Assembly: GCA_951213105.1 (NCBI GenBank)
Contig: OX578136.1
Span: 74,951,230 to 75,015,229 of the forward strand
Length of the DNA stretch: 64,000 bases
DNA from: Amaurobius ferox
Lineage: Eukaryota > Arthropoda > Arachnida > Araneae > Amaurobiidae
Direction: 5' to 3'
Below the pieces are notes generated by a model. It was not told the origin of the DNA, searched no databases, and saw only the letters and a program-made list of their open reading frames with translations. Position 1 is the stretch's first letter. Every line of letters starts with the position of its first letter. The position numbers and the translations under genes are program-made. Below are positions 13,501 to 28,500 of the stretch, one piece after another.

Positions 13501-16500
13501 GAGTACTTCCCGCATTTTTTGTGTTTTGCTCGAGAAATTTTCTTCTTTCCGCGGACGAAGATCCTTTCCCCCGTACACAGTATGTCTACAGGTTACAAAA
13601 ATCCCAAAAATGTCATAAAATTGGCCATATATACCCCAAAAATGTCACAAAATTTGAGCAAAGCAACGAATTTTTTATCAGAGACATTCCTTTCTTACAT
13701 GCTCTGAAAATCTGTTTCTCCGCGATTGCGAAAACGGCATTCGCATACGGCGATTCCTACATTTTCTGAGGAGAGATGACCAATGAATATCTTTTTGCCA
13801 TTTTTAAAATATATTTGCATCGGCTGCATTATATATATTATTTCGTTCTGCATTTATAATTATTTCGTTTAATATACAAATAATAAAAACCAAACCATTT
13901 TTCTACCGTATTATTAATAAAATGAAAGGTTATTTTGCAGCAGCATCACGAAAATCTGCATTTGTACGCTATCCTCGGCATACCTCGTTTAATTTGAAAA
14001 ATATTTCCCACTTTTCCAATCTGTTTGCATCGACTACAGTGTTTGTAATTGTTTCGCATTTTATACAGAAAAATTATTTTACAAACGTATTATTTATGAA
14101 ATAAAGGGCTATTTTGAAAACAAAAAGAAGAAAGTCGAGACTTTTCAAACAAAATGGCTAAAATCATATGACTGGCTTGAGATTCAACAAAAGGACGATG
14201 CAACCCTTATGTTCTGCAAGTTTTGTAAAAAATACAAAAAAAAAAAGAATCCATTTTCAAACATCAAGTCAAAATGTTTACCTAATTCTATTTGCCTAGT
14301 GAAATAGTTTTCGTCGATATTCGCCTTCGCCGATCAAAAATCGTTAAAGTTTTTAATTGCTATTGCTGCATGAAAACTGATCATAGAATGATTTTAAAAA
14401 TCAAAATATAAAGTAAATACAGTCGGCCCTCGACTTTTGCAGTTTACAGACAAAAAAATCGTAAAAAAAATCGTAAATTCGCATGTGAGTCATTTTACAT
14501 AAAATAACCCTTGTAGACGTTTTTATGTTAGCAAATAAAATCATAACGTAAGCAGGGGGGAAGTCAGGAATTTGAGTATTTTTGCTAACAAGTGGGGGAG
14601 GGGGAGGTATAAAATTACCAAAAATGTGTTTACTTAATACTTAAACGACTCCTAATTAATTTTTAAAAAGAATGTTAGTTTTAAGAATTGAAAAATTTAA
14701 ATGTCGAAGAATATGAGTTATAGTTAATGCTTTCTTTTTTATTACTTTCTAAATTAGCATGGTAAAAAAAAAAAAAAAAATGAAATTTTAAGTGTCTCTC
14801 CTTATGACAGAAAATCTCTCCCAAAATTTTTTGGAAGGAGAGAAATTCTCCCCCTCTTTTCCTGACTTAGTGAGAACCCTGAATCAAACCAACCAACACT
14901 TACATTAAACATTTCTTCTATTTCATCTTGTCTTAAACATATGTAATGTTTTGTCTTATTAGCTGCTTTGCTTAATGAAATATGTTTTTGACTGTAATTC
15001 TTAATTCATACAGTTTAGAGACATCCTTTTCCATCATTGTAATACTTGTATTCCCTGAAAGTGTTTTCAAATCCGAACTACAATAACACTTATTCAACTG
15101 CACCTTTTCCTTTTATTTCCCCTGCATGTTATAATATTCTGTATCATAGATTCAGACATATCAATATGTTGTCCATTTTACCTATTGATTGCAGATGTGA
15201 TTAAACCATTGAACAGTTGTATTCCTTGAAAGTGTTTGCAAACCATAAAAAGCTGATTTAACTATATCCTTTTATTTCTTGTGCAGGTTTTATAATATTC
15301 TGTACAATATATTTAGACATTCCAACATATATCATCCTATTGACTTATTGATTGTTTTGTTCTATAGCTATGTTCATATTGTTCCATCATATCACATTTT
15401 TGCTCTAATGTAATTTCCGACATTCACATAGACAGAAAGACAAACATATTTTGTTATGCAAGATAATCCTGAGCATGAGTAGTGAAAATTAGAAGAAAAT
15501 AATAAACATGGATTGTATAATTCCCTCCCCCCCCCCCCCCCATAGCTAAAATTCTTTGTAAAGAGTCTCCATTAAATTGATATATTTAAAAAAAAAAATT
15601 CTAAAAAATTTTACATATTATAAGTTTTACAATATATATTTTAACATGGAGCTTAACAGGGTTCCTATAATTCTTAAGCCAACCCATGATGTAGTGGTTA
15701 TGATGCTAGTTTTCCTAGTATGTAATGTGAATGAATATGACATAATTCTGTTATCTGGATTGCTTTTTCTGAATTATCTGAACTAAAGTTATTAGTTTTT
15801 TGTCTTATTTTCTTTATGAATGACTGAATTATAAACTTCGAAAAAAAAAAAGTTATAATTTTTGTTGTAGTTATGATAATCAAACAGCTGTCAGACCATG
15901 TATCTTGAAAGAAAAATTCAAAATTAGCAGGAAAAAACTTCACAGATATTTTTAATAATAATATATATGATTATAAAGTATTCTTACAAATAAGAGGTAT
16001 GTACAGGGCATAATTTTTGCATTTTCATGATTATCCATACCACTGTCAGTCCTGTCAGATCCGAATAAACACAATTCTTTATTACAGGGCAGTTATTCTG
16101 GATGTTCGTTCAATGAAAAATTGCTGCCATAATAGAATGTGACCCTTGCTCAAAGCATCTCCTATTCCCATCCATTAAATCTTCTGAATTTTAAATAATG
16201 ATTTTAAAGTCCCCATTAAGTATATAATTTTTACACTAAGTTCTTATTTCTCTTTTTTAGAATTAATTTAGACAAATATGAACAATTGCAATGCTGTAAG
16301 TTAAATCATTTATCTACTCTTGCCAGTACTGCAACATGCTCTTGGTATATACTGATATCCAATCAGTTTCACATGGCTTTGGGGGATATACATAATGGCA
16401 CGTTTGAAACTCCCTGATATTATAACTGGTGTTATCAGTATTGCAACACTTGAAAACATGTTTTAGTAATTTTGATCAGGGGGTTATTTTAATATTTGAA

Positions 16501-19500
16501 AATCTGCCTTATTGGTTTTGGTCATTTTCTGGTTTCAACCAGAATAACTGAGAATTTATTACAGTTATTTGACCGCTTGCAGCACAAGCTTATTTTTGCA
16601 GTTTTGTTTGGAATTCTGTCTGGAATCACAGGTGAACCATACTACATTTTATTTCATAAAAGTAGGCAGATAACAGAAGAAAATACCAGTGACTATGTCT
16701 ATGACCAATCGGTTACTCTTACCAGAGTTTTCGAATGCACCCAAAAGCACATTTAAGTCCTTATATTTTATTTTATAAATGAGTGGAATATTATACAACT
16801 TTTCAAAGTCTCCATGTTTCATTTCTGTTTTCAAGTATTTGATTTTCTCTGCTTATTCTTTAAATGATTTGGAACTGTATTTCTGTTTTACCAGATGGCG
16901 AGGAAGGAAATGACCATCCTGGATTGCATCATGGCAAAGACAAGAATATTGATTATGACATATTAGACCCTGAGGACCATGACTATGTGGTTAAAAGACC
17001 TCATAAGAAGAAACATAAAGGAGGTAAAAAATTACTTTCATTTTTGAACTATTGTTTCAAGTTTAATTTGATGTGTATGAAGATATAGCAGATATAATTA
17101 ATTTATAAAATGTATGTAAAATATGTTCCAAAATATTGAACTTAAAATTAAGGTTCCTAATTAGTTTATGTACAAAACCCATTTCCTTATAACAGAGGGG
17201 CCCAAACCATACCCCGCAGGTTATTCGTCGCCAGTGAACTTAAAACTTTTTAATTTGTTTTTCTTAATAATCACAAAATAGTTTGTGTATAGCAAATTTA
17301 GTGTCAAAAATTTGAATTCGAGTTTTTGACAAAAAAGCATGTATGTTTCAAGCATCCCTGAACTTGAATCGCATGTTTTAATGTGATGTATGTATGTGGT
17401 GCATGTGTGTGTGTGTGTGTGTCCCCTAGAGTCTATGGAAGTGATATCTCATGAACGAATTAAGTGTTCCAAAAAAAATTTGGTATGATTATTAGTCTGA
17501 ATACTGGAACCCTATTGATCAAATGTTAAAAAGATGCCCCCTCCCCACACACACACACACACACACACACCTCTCAATTTTCGAAGGAATTTTTGAAAAA
17601 TCATTAAAAAATCAAGATTTTTAATAATAAATAATCATTTTATACATAATTTTTCATTACAAAATGAATGGTACAATTTTTGAAATACTAGCATAAACCA
17701 TTCTCGAGATATTGCACATTTTTCAAATACATTTGTAAAAAAAATTACATAAAACAAAAAATAAGTAAGTATTATTAAATAGGTTTATATTCCATTTGTA
17801 ATATTATAGGATAAATTTACTGATATCATTCATATACATCATACTGATATACATCATAGGGAAATACATCTATTGATTCGAACTCAAACCATCAAAGAAA
17901 ATCCTCCTCCCCCTTTCTGTTTGTCTATATTCAATATTTGGCAACATCTTTAGTGTCAATTTGAAAATAAACTTGGTGAAATATTGCCAACTTGGTAACT
18001 TTTGTAAATGTCGCCAAATGGGCAGGAGTGCTGTTTCATTAAAACAACGAAGTCAAATTGATGAAAATTCAATATCGTGTAGAATGAAATTCAATTTCTT
18101 TGATTATCCCTGTCTCTTTGAAGGAATTAATATTCTCGCAAAAAAAGTCATTTGCATCCCTAATCAGATTTTTTATAATACTAAAAGTTTTCTCTTGGTT
18201 GCTATCTCTGCCTTTGTTATAGTTTAAGAAGTAAAATAAATTTTAAAATGGAATTTCTTTTGCAGTAAAACTCATTCCACCATCAAAACCCTATATAACT
18301 CGCTTGACCAACACTTCTGTCATGGTGAGATGGAATGTACCTCACAATGATGGACTGCCTATTCTTTTCTTCAAAGTGCAATATAAAGAAGTTGGAAGAA
18401 GAAACTCTGCTTGGGAAACAGTTGAAGATGATATTGCTGCCCACATTCATTCATATGCAGTCACTAACTTGAGAACTGGTTAGTAAAAATTTTGTTGTAG
18501 TTCATTTGAACTTGTTTAAGATAAACTTGAGCTGTGGTAAATGGTTAGTAAATCATTTTTTGTATTTGCACTAAATTTTGTTGAAACTTTTACTCATTCT
18601 GTTTTAGAGAAACTAATTTATTTCTTGAGCAGCAGAAGGGTGAATTATTTTTTATTTTAAAACATAGTATGTATAGTTAATGGTATTTTGCAATTGAAAT
18701 TATTTTATGTAGACTTGTCTATTGAAATGATGTTTTATTTCTGTGAGTTAACTTGTTTGTAATTGTGTGATTAGAAGCAATATATATGACACAGCTCATA
18801 AATAGGGGAAAGAACCCCTTTCTTAAATTTGCAAGGACAAAAAATTCTCATGTACCAGACTTTTTTATTTATTTATTTTTTACACAAGATTTTTACATTC
18901 TAGCTTGAACATTGCCTTAAATCCTTACCCACATTAGTTGGTTATGTTTCCAGTCAATAAGGTATGGAAATATTTAATGCTGCTTTCTGCTGTAGTAAAA
19001 GAAGAGTTTATATTTCAGTGGAAATAGTTTTAGTGCTGCATTGCAGTACTTTTAATATACTTTGGATGTTCTTTTGGCTGATAAAGCATTTTTCATTATT
19101 GATACATCCAAAAAAAATTTCACAACACTCTCAATCTACAGGTTTTTATACATGTTAGTAATAAATATTTTTTATTATGTAAAAAAATTTTAAATTACTT
19201 CATTAAAAACCTTTTGCCTTTTTGATGAAAATAATTGTGAATTTTCATCAAATTTAATTTTTTTTTTACAAATTGGTAAAATGGTGAGCTCCAAGAACAA
19301 ATCTTGGTTAATTTTTATTTGTATAATTGGGATATTCAATTACCAATGACCTGAACAAGATAGGGGGGATTGTAGGCTAATATATAAACTTCAAACTTTA
19401 ATAATTTGGTCATTAAATATTCAGCTTGTAACTGAAATCAAGTAATTGGTACTCAATATTTAGAAAAATCTTAATGTGATGTATCTCCAGTTTATTCTTT

Positions 19501-22500
19501 CTAATTCATATATTTTATTACTTTTAGGTGCTGCTTACAGATTTCAAATTGCGGCAGTTTATTCTAATAATGATAATAAATCTGGACCCATATCTTCCAA
19601 GTTTATTCTATTAAAAGATCCTCCTATGGAAAAACCATCCACAGCACCTATTATTACTTTTGCAGAAGCTGCTAGTCCTTCTGCTATAACTCTCCACTGG
19701 GAGGTATTAGAGTTTCCTTATTTTATCTGCATTTTAGTTGTTTTTACTTAGGATCAGCACACTTAAAAAAGTTGTATGGTCTTCTGTGGTTATGATGCTG
19801 ATTACTGAATCATATTGCGTCATATAATAGTAAAAGACATCTTAATACGGAGAAACTTAAACTACATAGTTAAGCGTAAATTGATAAACAATTCAGCGTA
19901 CTGCTGTTTTGAGGAGATATTAGATATTTTTCTTCCATGCAAGACAGACCAACAAACTCAAAATCAAAAAATGAAATGAGAACAAATAGAAAAAACAGGG
20001 GATACATATGCCCAAGTTATGGATTCAGACACTATAAGATGTAGAACTTGCATAGAATATTGGAGTGCCTCAAAACACAATACAACTATTGCAACAAAAC
20101 AAGTTCAAACAAGATTAAATGAATTCCAACAAGACGACAAAAATCTAGGAAATGGACAATAATAGAGCAATTATAATGAAAAAAAGGATAAAATTGCCAT
20201 AGGAAAAATTTGAGTACTGGAAAAGTCCTTAACTAAATCACTATAATTTTTCTAAATATGAAAGGCTAATCAAGACCTTTGTGTATTTTTGTATGATCTT
20301 TGCAGAAGAAAATTCAGAATGGTGGTTAAAGTTAAAGCAATTTTGAGCAATTGAAAGGATTTATTAAATTCCAAGTTTTTTAACTTTCATATTCCTTAAT
20401 ACAAAATTTGAGAGTAAATTAGCAAGCTAGGTAAGAAATACTGTAAATAATCCAACCATTAGAAATTTCTATAGGATTCTTAAGATTAGAAAACCGAAGT
20501 TTATTGGTGTAGAACATGCTATTAGCTCAAAAATGCAGAATTTCCCCCCCCCCCCCCCCATTTACAAATGCAACATATTTTCCTTAGAAAGACTTCCATA
20601 AAAAGCATCACCCCTGTCAGCACCTGCCCCTTACCTAATAAATCTTTCTCTAAAGTTTAATGTTATAATATGTAGTACAATCTCCTTTACTTGCATTTCT
20701 CCTGTCTGCATCTGCCCCTTATCTAATAAATCTTTCTTCAAAGTTTCATGTTATAATATGCAGTACAATCTCCTTTACTTGCATTTCTCCTGTCTGCATC
20801 TGCCCCTTATCTAATAAATCGTTTTCCAAAGTTTCATGCTATAATATGTAGTACAATCTCTTTTACTTGCATTTCTCCTGTTTGCATCTGCCCCATATCT
20901 AATAAATCTTTCTCCAAAGTTTCATGTTATAATAGTATGCAGTACAATCTCCTTTACTTGCATTTCTCCTGTCTTCCCCATATCTAATAAATCTTCCTCC
21001 AAAGTTTCTTGTTATAGTATGTAGTACAATCTCCTTTACTTACATTTCTCTATAATTCAAACTAATTTCCCCTTAAGAAAAAAATATTTTTACAAAATCT
21101 CTAGATGTAGATTTAGTGGATAGATTTCTAGTTTTGGGGAGGTGCATGTTTCATGAGAGGTTTGAACAAAGACTGGGATAAAATTATGTAAAATCATAGT
21201 AAATAACTAGATTACAACATAAATATAAAATGCTGCATAAATAAAAAGTAGTAAACAGACTTATTATTTTGGAACTACTTGAATGTAATTCTTCAGTGCG
21301 AGCCAGCCTATAACAGAATGCCAAATGAGAGCTTGGCTGTGCCATGCAAACATGTCTAAACCATTAAACCTAATTTGGTAGTGTCTGAAACGGGGGGGAA
21401 TCAATAAAATGCACAAAATATAAATGCGAAGTATAGTACAGAAGAAAAAAAAAAATTAGACATGGCTATGCCGTAACTCAAAATGTACTGTCATAAGCAA
21501 TTCATTAACCAGATTGTTGGAATTTTAATTGATACGAAAAGCTTCAAAAAAGTCTACATCAAAAACTGAAAAGCATGTTTGAATATTAGAATTTAGTGCT
21601 GTTCAGTTTTCAATTTATATTTTTTTGAAACTTTTCATATAAAAAAAATAACAATCTGGTGATAATGATTTGCCTGACACTATTTCTTGGAGTTATGGCA
21701 TGGCCATTTCTAATTACTTTCTTTCTGTGTCATTCTTTTTCTGCACCATACTATTCTATATGAGTCGTTTGTTGATCTAGTTAGTATTCAACTGTAATAG
21801 TTTTGGCCAATCTGTCTTTTGCATTAACTTTTATTTTTTCAATGTCAATGATAAAAAACTATGAAATTATTTTTATTTTGCAGTATGAGCATGTGAACTC
21901 TATACCAGTAGAGGGCTTTTTTATCCATTATCGAGATACGCATACAGCTGGAAAATATTTAAAAGTCACAGTTCTAGGTGCCAACACACGATCTCACATT
22001 ATTTCCCACCTTCTGCCTGATACAGGATATGACATGAAGATGCAGTGTTTCAATGATGCGGGAACGTCTGATTTTTCCAACATCTACACAAGCAAAACAA
22101 AACGTAAGTTGATTCCTTGTATATGATTGATCCTCTTTCAGCATTATTCTTATCATAAAATAATGCCATTGGTTCCTAATTGAGAGATACATATTTTGCC
22201 ATATACTTTTTTCTATAAATTATAAAATATGAACATTTCTTTATTTTTATTTTAAATACAGTCGAATCCGTTTATATCAAAACTGAATTGTGTGACAATA
22301 AATTTTGTTTAAAGTCATAAATTTGCTGTAACATTGTTTGCTAAATGCATGTTATATAATTAAAAAATGTAAAAACATATTTTACTTTTAGACTTCTTTA
22401 ACTTATTTTATTTTTTACTAATTCAGTCATCCAAGTAAACATTGTTTTATTTCAAAGTAAATAAAATATATTAAAAACATGTTTCAATCTAAACTTCCTT

Positions 22501-25500
22501 TTCAAAACAGTTAACTAGTTAAATTAAATGTTACATATCACAAGCATGAGATTTTTCTGCAGATCAGAGAATTTCTGCTTATTTATCTTTTCCCTAGTAC
22601 TTTTGCTTTTTGGATGTGTAATTTTCCATTTTCCGTGGGCGAAAATATTATCTCCATGAATTCTGAAATTTTCCTTCCTGCAGGATGTCTGCAGTTTAGG
22701 AAAGCCCTCTAAAAAGTCATGAAATTAGAAATTGCACAGGAATGTCCCTGAAATGTCATTAAATTGGAAATAAAGTCATGAATTTTAAGATTGCTTTCCT
22801 TTTCTTACATCTGCAAATCTGTTTTTCTATGATTATAAGATCAGCGCTTACAAGCAGCTATCCCTTCTGTGTCACGCGAGAGATGACCAATGATTATCTT
22901 TCTTCCAGTTTAAGCAATCTATTTGCATCAACTAAAATTTTTATAATTATATTGTGTTATATATAAAAAAAATTTTTTTTTTTAAGTGTATTTTTAATGA
23001 AATGAAAGGCTATCAGCAGTATCACAAAAAATTGTATTTGTATGCAATCCTCGGTGAATTTCATTTATTTGTGAAAATATTTTCCACTTTTGCAATCTGT
23101 TTGCATCTGCTAAAATTTTTGTAATTATATTGCTATTTTTTAAACATATTATTAATGAAATCATAGACTATTTTGCAGCAGTATTGTGAAAATTACATTT
23201 GTATGCGATCTTCGGCATATTTTATTAATTATGAAAATATTTCCCACTCACACAATCTGTTTGTATCAATTAAAATTTTTATAATTATTGCATGTTGTGT
23301 ACAAAAAATCTATTTTCTTAAACATAATATTAATATGAAGGGCTATTTAGAGCAGTATCAGAAATACTGAAGTGGGGATATTTGATTTGTGTATCGGAAA
23401 ATTATTAAAGTTTCATAAAATATGTATTTAAATTTAGATGTTTTCATTTTGATAGATTTAAATATCATATTTGCAATAGCGCTATCTAATGTATTTTTAA
23501 TTTTGAAATTTATTGTTTATAATTAGCAAGATTTAAAGTTCATGGGTGTTCATCACACACATGAATTCAGAACATCCTATTTTTTTTTATCTTTTTGCAA
23601 TCTCATGCCTGATATTAATAATTGATACTTTTTAACACTTCACAACATAGTTGAAAAGTGTCTATGACTTTGTTCATTCTGTCTGTCTGTCCGCATGATA
23701 GTTGCCATAAAAATGACTTTATCAAAATGAAAGTATGTTGTTCAGACATACTAAAAGACAGGTGATTTTATTCATTTGTATTCTCATAGGTCTGTGGGAC
23801 CTATGTTTAGACATTAGTTTTAGATTGAACCCAGGTTAAAAAAATGAAATACATTGAACCCTATGGGACTTAATTTTTCAAACATTTTTTAAGCGAATTT
23901 AAAATTCACAAATTGCTTCGAAAGTTTTAGGAAATATTCAAATTATCACATAAAATATATAAAAAAAATTTCAGAAAAATATATTCAGTAGTTTTTTAAA
24001 TAAAAATTAAAATAATAATTACACCCATTATATGAAGAAATCACGTGACCCACTTCAAAATAAAATATGGCATCCATCTTGTGTCAAAATCGTTATTTTT
24101 AAAGTTCTTTTTAATTTATATTTGGTGTTGTATCCATCCTAAAATCGCTTTATTTTTGCTTAATTTCTGTGCATCAATGTTCTGAAACAATGCAATTACA
24201 ATATATTTGAGTTTAAATGATCATCAAACTTTGATTATTTCTACAACAAAGCCTAATTTTCACTTATGGAGATTGTAAACACATCAAACTATAAGATGAG
24301 TTGTATAAGAATTCCTGAATTTCTTTAACGCAAAATTATTTAGCGCTGAAGTCTGCAATATAGTTGATATGAATGAAAAAGTCATTGATTTTACATAGAG
24401 AACAGACGATTTTATAGCAGACTTTTTCAGTGAAGTTTTAAGCACAGAATTAAATTATTTTTACCTCCATGGTTTTAAGTTTTTAAGTAAAATAAATTAT
24501 TGTAGTATTGTGATGAATGAAAGGAATAGAATAAATGTTTATGAATGAAATTTTTACTACTTTTTCATAGAGAACCAGGCAATTTATATTCCAGTGACGT
24601 CATTTGAATAAAGTTCTTTTTTTTTTTTATGAAGTTTTCAAATATAATCAATTATTGTGGTATTGTGATATTTAAGAAATATTACTGATGAATTTATCAC
24701 ATTTTAGACATGTTTAAATAAAATTGCATTGTATTTGGAAAGTGTTTCATCGTCAATGCTTTATGCATGATTGATCTTTCTTGTCTTTCAAATTTTCATA
24801 TTTATTTTGCAGCTGCAGAGGTTGTACCTGGTTCCCGCAATCGAAATAAAGCCCAGTCTGATGATGCAGATATATCCCTTACAGAAACTGTTTCATCACG
24901 AGATTCAGAGAGCAATTTTAACCTGTACATAATATTAGGTTCTGTGTGTGGTGTACTTTTGTTAGCTGTTTCTACTTGCTCCTTTTTCTTCTTTCGACAG
25001 AAACAAAATACAGATGCAAACCATGGTATGTTTTATAATTTCCATGATTAAGACATTTTTTCATGCATGTATGTAGTCATTCGTTTGAGTTGTAAGTCTG
25101 CTTCAAAAGTTGAAAATGAAGTAAAATTCAAAGCAATTTTTAATACTGGAGATTGATTTAAAATATGAGTTTAATGTATATTTTGATTTTACACTTTAAT
25201 CTATTTTCATTATAAAAATGTAGTTGTGTTCAATGTTTGTTAGATGAATAAAGATTCGATTAATTGGTTGGTTAATCGATTAAAATTTTTCGATCCACCA
25301 ATTAAAATTCTTAATCGACTCTCACCTCTAGAAATATTATGTAATTTTTAGTGCAAAAAATGTTATAGTACTTATGATAAAATCTAGCTCATAAATGCTC
25401 ATAATTAAATAACTATTTTGAAGTATATTTTCATTATTGAGCAAAGCCTTAAGAAAATAAATCAATAATTATTGAAATGAAGTTTTTAAACTATGGAGAA

Positions 25501-28500
25501 CCTCCCCCTCCATGGAGAGTTTCCCTTTGCCTTCATGTTTTCAAACAATGTAATTAAAGACTCATTCAACTCATTTGGCAAACAATATTTAGGTCCTTTT
25601 TTCATACTATCAGTGATGTGATTGCTGCTCCAATTGTGCCATTTATAGTAGGCTTCACCATTTTGATACAAAAAGCAAAATTTAACTAATTTTGCGCCAA
25701 CACTGCACTATTTCACAAAAATACTGGAAAACGTAATTTTTGTTTACGGGAATGGAAAGGAATGTTGGGGGAGCAAGGAAATTGAATCAAAATTTCTCAG
25801 AGTACCGGCAAAATCAGAGGGCTAGACTTTTTCCTTTTCAGACAGCTCTAATTATTATAAAGCTGTGGGTTGTTTAGTTCGAACAAAGAGACTCCCTAAC
25901 AAACAGCCAGTTCTGCCCAAAGACACCAAATTACTCAACCAGTACTTGACCCCTTGACCAGGTTGCGTGATTGGAACCGCTAAAATAACTCACCTTCGCT
26001 TCCTCCTTTTGTAATCTACATAGGGAGGAAGAAAGGAAATCAAGCTGCTTAAAAATACTTTGTGGTATAAGAAAGTCGAGTTGAGCCACACTCTAGTTAA
26101 TTTGTTTCTCGTTTTGGAGAGGAGGGGGGGAGTGTCATAGTAAAAGTAAAAATATGGAGATATTTCATCTGCGAATTGAGAAGGGGGGGAATCGACTGGA
26201 GGACTTATACTCAAGTAAAAATACCAACTGATAATCTTGTACAAATATTCGATCATGTAATTAAAGATCTTGAACAAAGAAATTTGATAAAAGCAGGAAA
26301 TAATATCCATCTACAAGATTAAAAAATGCTTAGATTTTGCCCTTAAATTATTTAGATCTTTTCAAACATTATTTATTATAAGTTTTTAATTTTATAGATT
26401 TTTCTTAAAATTATTTATTACAATTTTTTTTTTTTAAATACTATTTATTTGAAATTTTTAGATTTTTTTTTTCCTAAAATTATTTATTGCATTTTATTAG
26501 ATCCTTTTAAAAATTTTAATGCAATAAAAAGTTTTTAGATCTTTGACTATTTTAATCTATTAAAATCTGTTTTAAAATTATTTATTGATATTTTTTAGAT
26601 TTTTTTTAATATTTAATGCAGTAAAATTTATTTAGATCTTTAAAATTATCTATTGTAATTTTAAAATTTTTTATAGATTTTTACTAAAATTACTTATTGC
26701 AGTTTTATTTTTATGTTAAAGAATATATATTGAGAAAAAAAATCAACGTTTCTTATTAATGTAATTTATATACTATTTTAGCTTATTGAAAATTCTAAAT
26801 TTTTATACTTAAATTTTGTTAATTAGATTTTTAAAACTTCGTTGTCTTGGCTTTCTTATACCTGTTGTATATTCGACAAGCTGCTGAGATAAAAAAAATA
26901 CTTTGCATCTCATATAACTCTTACAATACAGACTGTTACAATTTTGAATAATTGCCTTTTACAAGCTGCTACAATTTCAAAAAATTGCTTGCTACAAACT
27001 GCTACAATTTCAAAAATTTGCTGCTTCAAAAATTGCTCCAAAAGAGTTTTTTGTAATCACATCACTGTACTATGTATCTATGCATCTATGCAGCAGTAAA
27101 ATATTTTTTGTATCATAAATGTATGATAAGAGTTATACAATCATAAAAAATAAAACTAATATTTTCTTTTTACAGGCAATGAAGATGACGGAGAAGGTAC
27201 ATTAAAGGTTGGAAATGGGTATGTGACAAGCAATGGCTACATAGCTGTGAGAAACAAAATGAATATAAATGTGAATCCCCTGTCTCATTTAGATATTGAA
27301 GATGCCGAGAAACCTGATGAGGTAAAGACAACACAATATGTCAGTTGTATTTCAGTTATTTTATGTTGAATTTATTATATATTTTTCACATTTGTAGCAA
27401 AAAAATAGATGAATACTAATTTGATTCTTCAATTAGAAAAATATCCTATTACATTTCCAAATTTTTCTTGCACCAGGAAATATTTCATAATTTACTGACA
27501 TTGTAAATAGAATAAATATTAATGAAGTTAAATGTATTAAGCATCCCTACATAAGTGCCCCATTACCATGTGCAAAATAGTGTTGTGATTCCAGGAATTC
27601 CATATCATGATGTAATTTAAGGAATTTTTCACTTTACTTCTTCACTGTCTAGGTTACAGTGTCTGCACATCAAAATATTTTTTATCAAACACTGGCATTT
27701 ATTGCCTCAGCAGTATATATATTATCAGAGCTGCAATCACCTTTTGCAATTTGTACCCACTAAGTTTAAGCATTCTTGAGTATTTTTTAACATTTGTTTA
27801 TTGCACTGAGATTTATGTAAAGCAATAATCTCAATTCTCAGTTACATACAAGAGTTGCTTCTGTTCTATTCTATCTATCTTTACAATTCTACAGTTAGCA
27901 GTAAAGTATAATAATAAAATATACATAAAATTCTAATATTTGGTTTTAAAATTTAATATTACTACCCTCAATATGCCACTTCTGCTCACACGGTTAATTG
28001 ACCAGGAGTAAATAATGGCTATTTGTTAAGGATTGGCTTAATTTCACATTGATGTGCAAAAAAAAATCAAATATTGAAATTATAAATTTTGCTAACTACT
28101 TGCAATACATTTTAATCCTTTTTAAAGTTTATTTTTTATAGCTGGAAGATAGAGTAAAATTGCTTAATTTGTGATGTTCTATCAGTGTGTTAATTTTTAA
28201 TTCTTTAGTTTATATGAGTTAATTTCTTCCTAGCTTGAAGACATTGTTTCAAACAACAATGAAATAATACGTCTCCAAACATTCAATATGAGTGCTGATC
28301 ACACGGCAGAACCATTGCTTGATGGTAATTATGATTTTTGTTGAATTTGTAATGTATAAAAATTATTTGCAAAATTGCCTTATTATTATATGCTTTGATT
28401 TAATTTTGAAATGTTAAACTATTTGGATAATGGGGTATCCTCAATATTACAAACATGCAATATTCAGGTTTAATTTATTCAAAAATTTAAATTATCTGAG

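Noticed and set aside
16496..16756. 86-codon open frame upstream of the linker exon
   Set aside because: No domain, no fit to neighbouring exon phase, and composition typical of AT-rich intron.
25255..25320. Palindromic AATCGATT-rich segment as a possible regulatory site
   Set aside because: Short AT-rich self-complementarity in an intron is expected by chance at this base composition.
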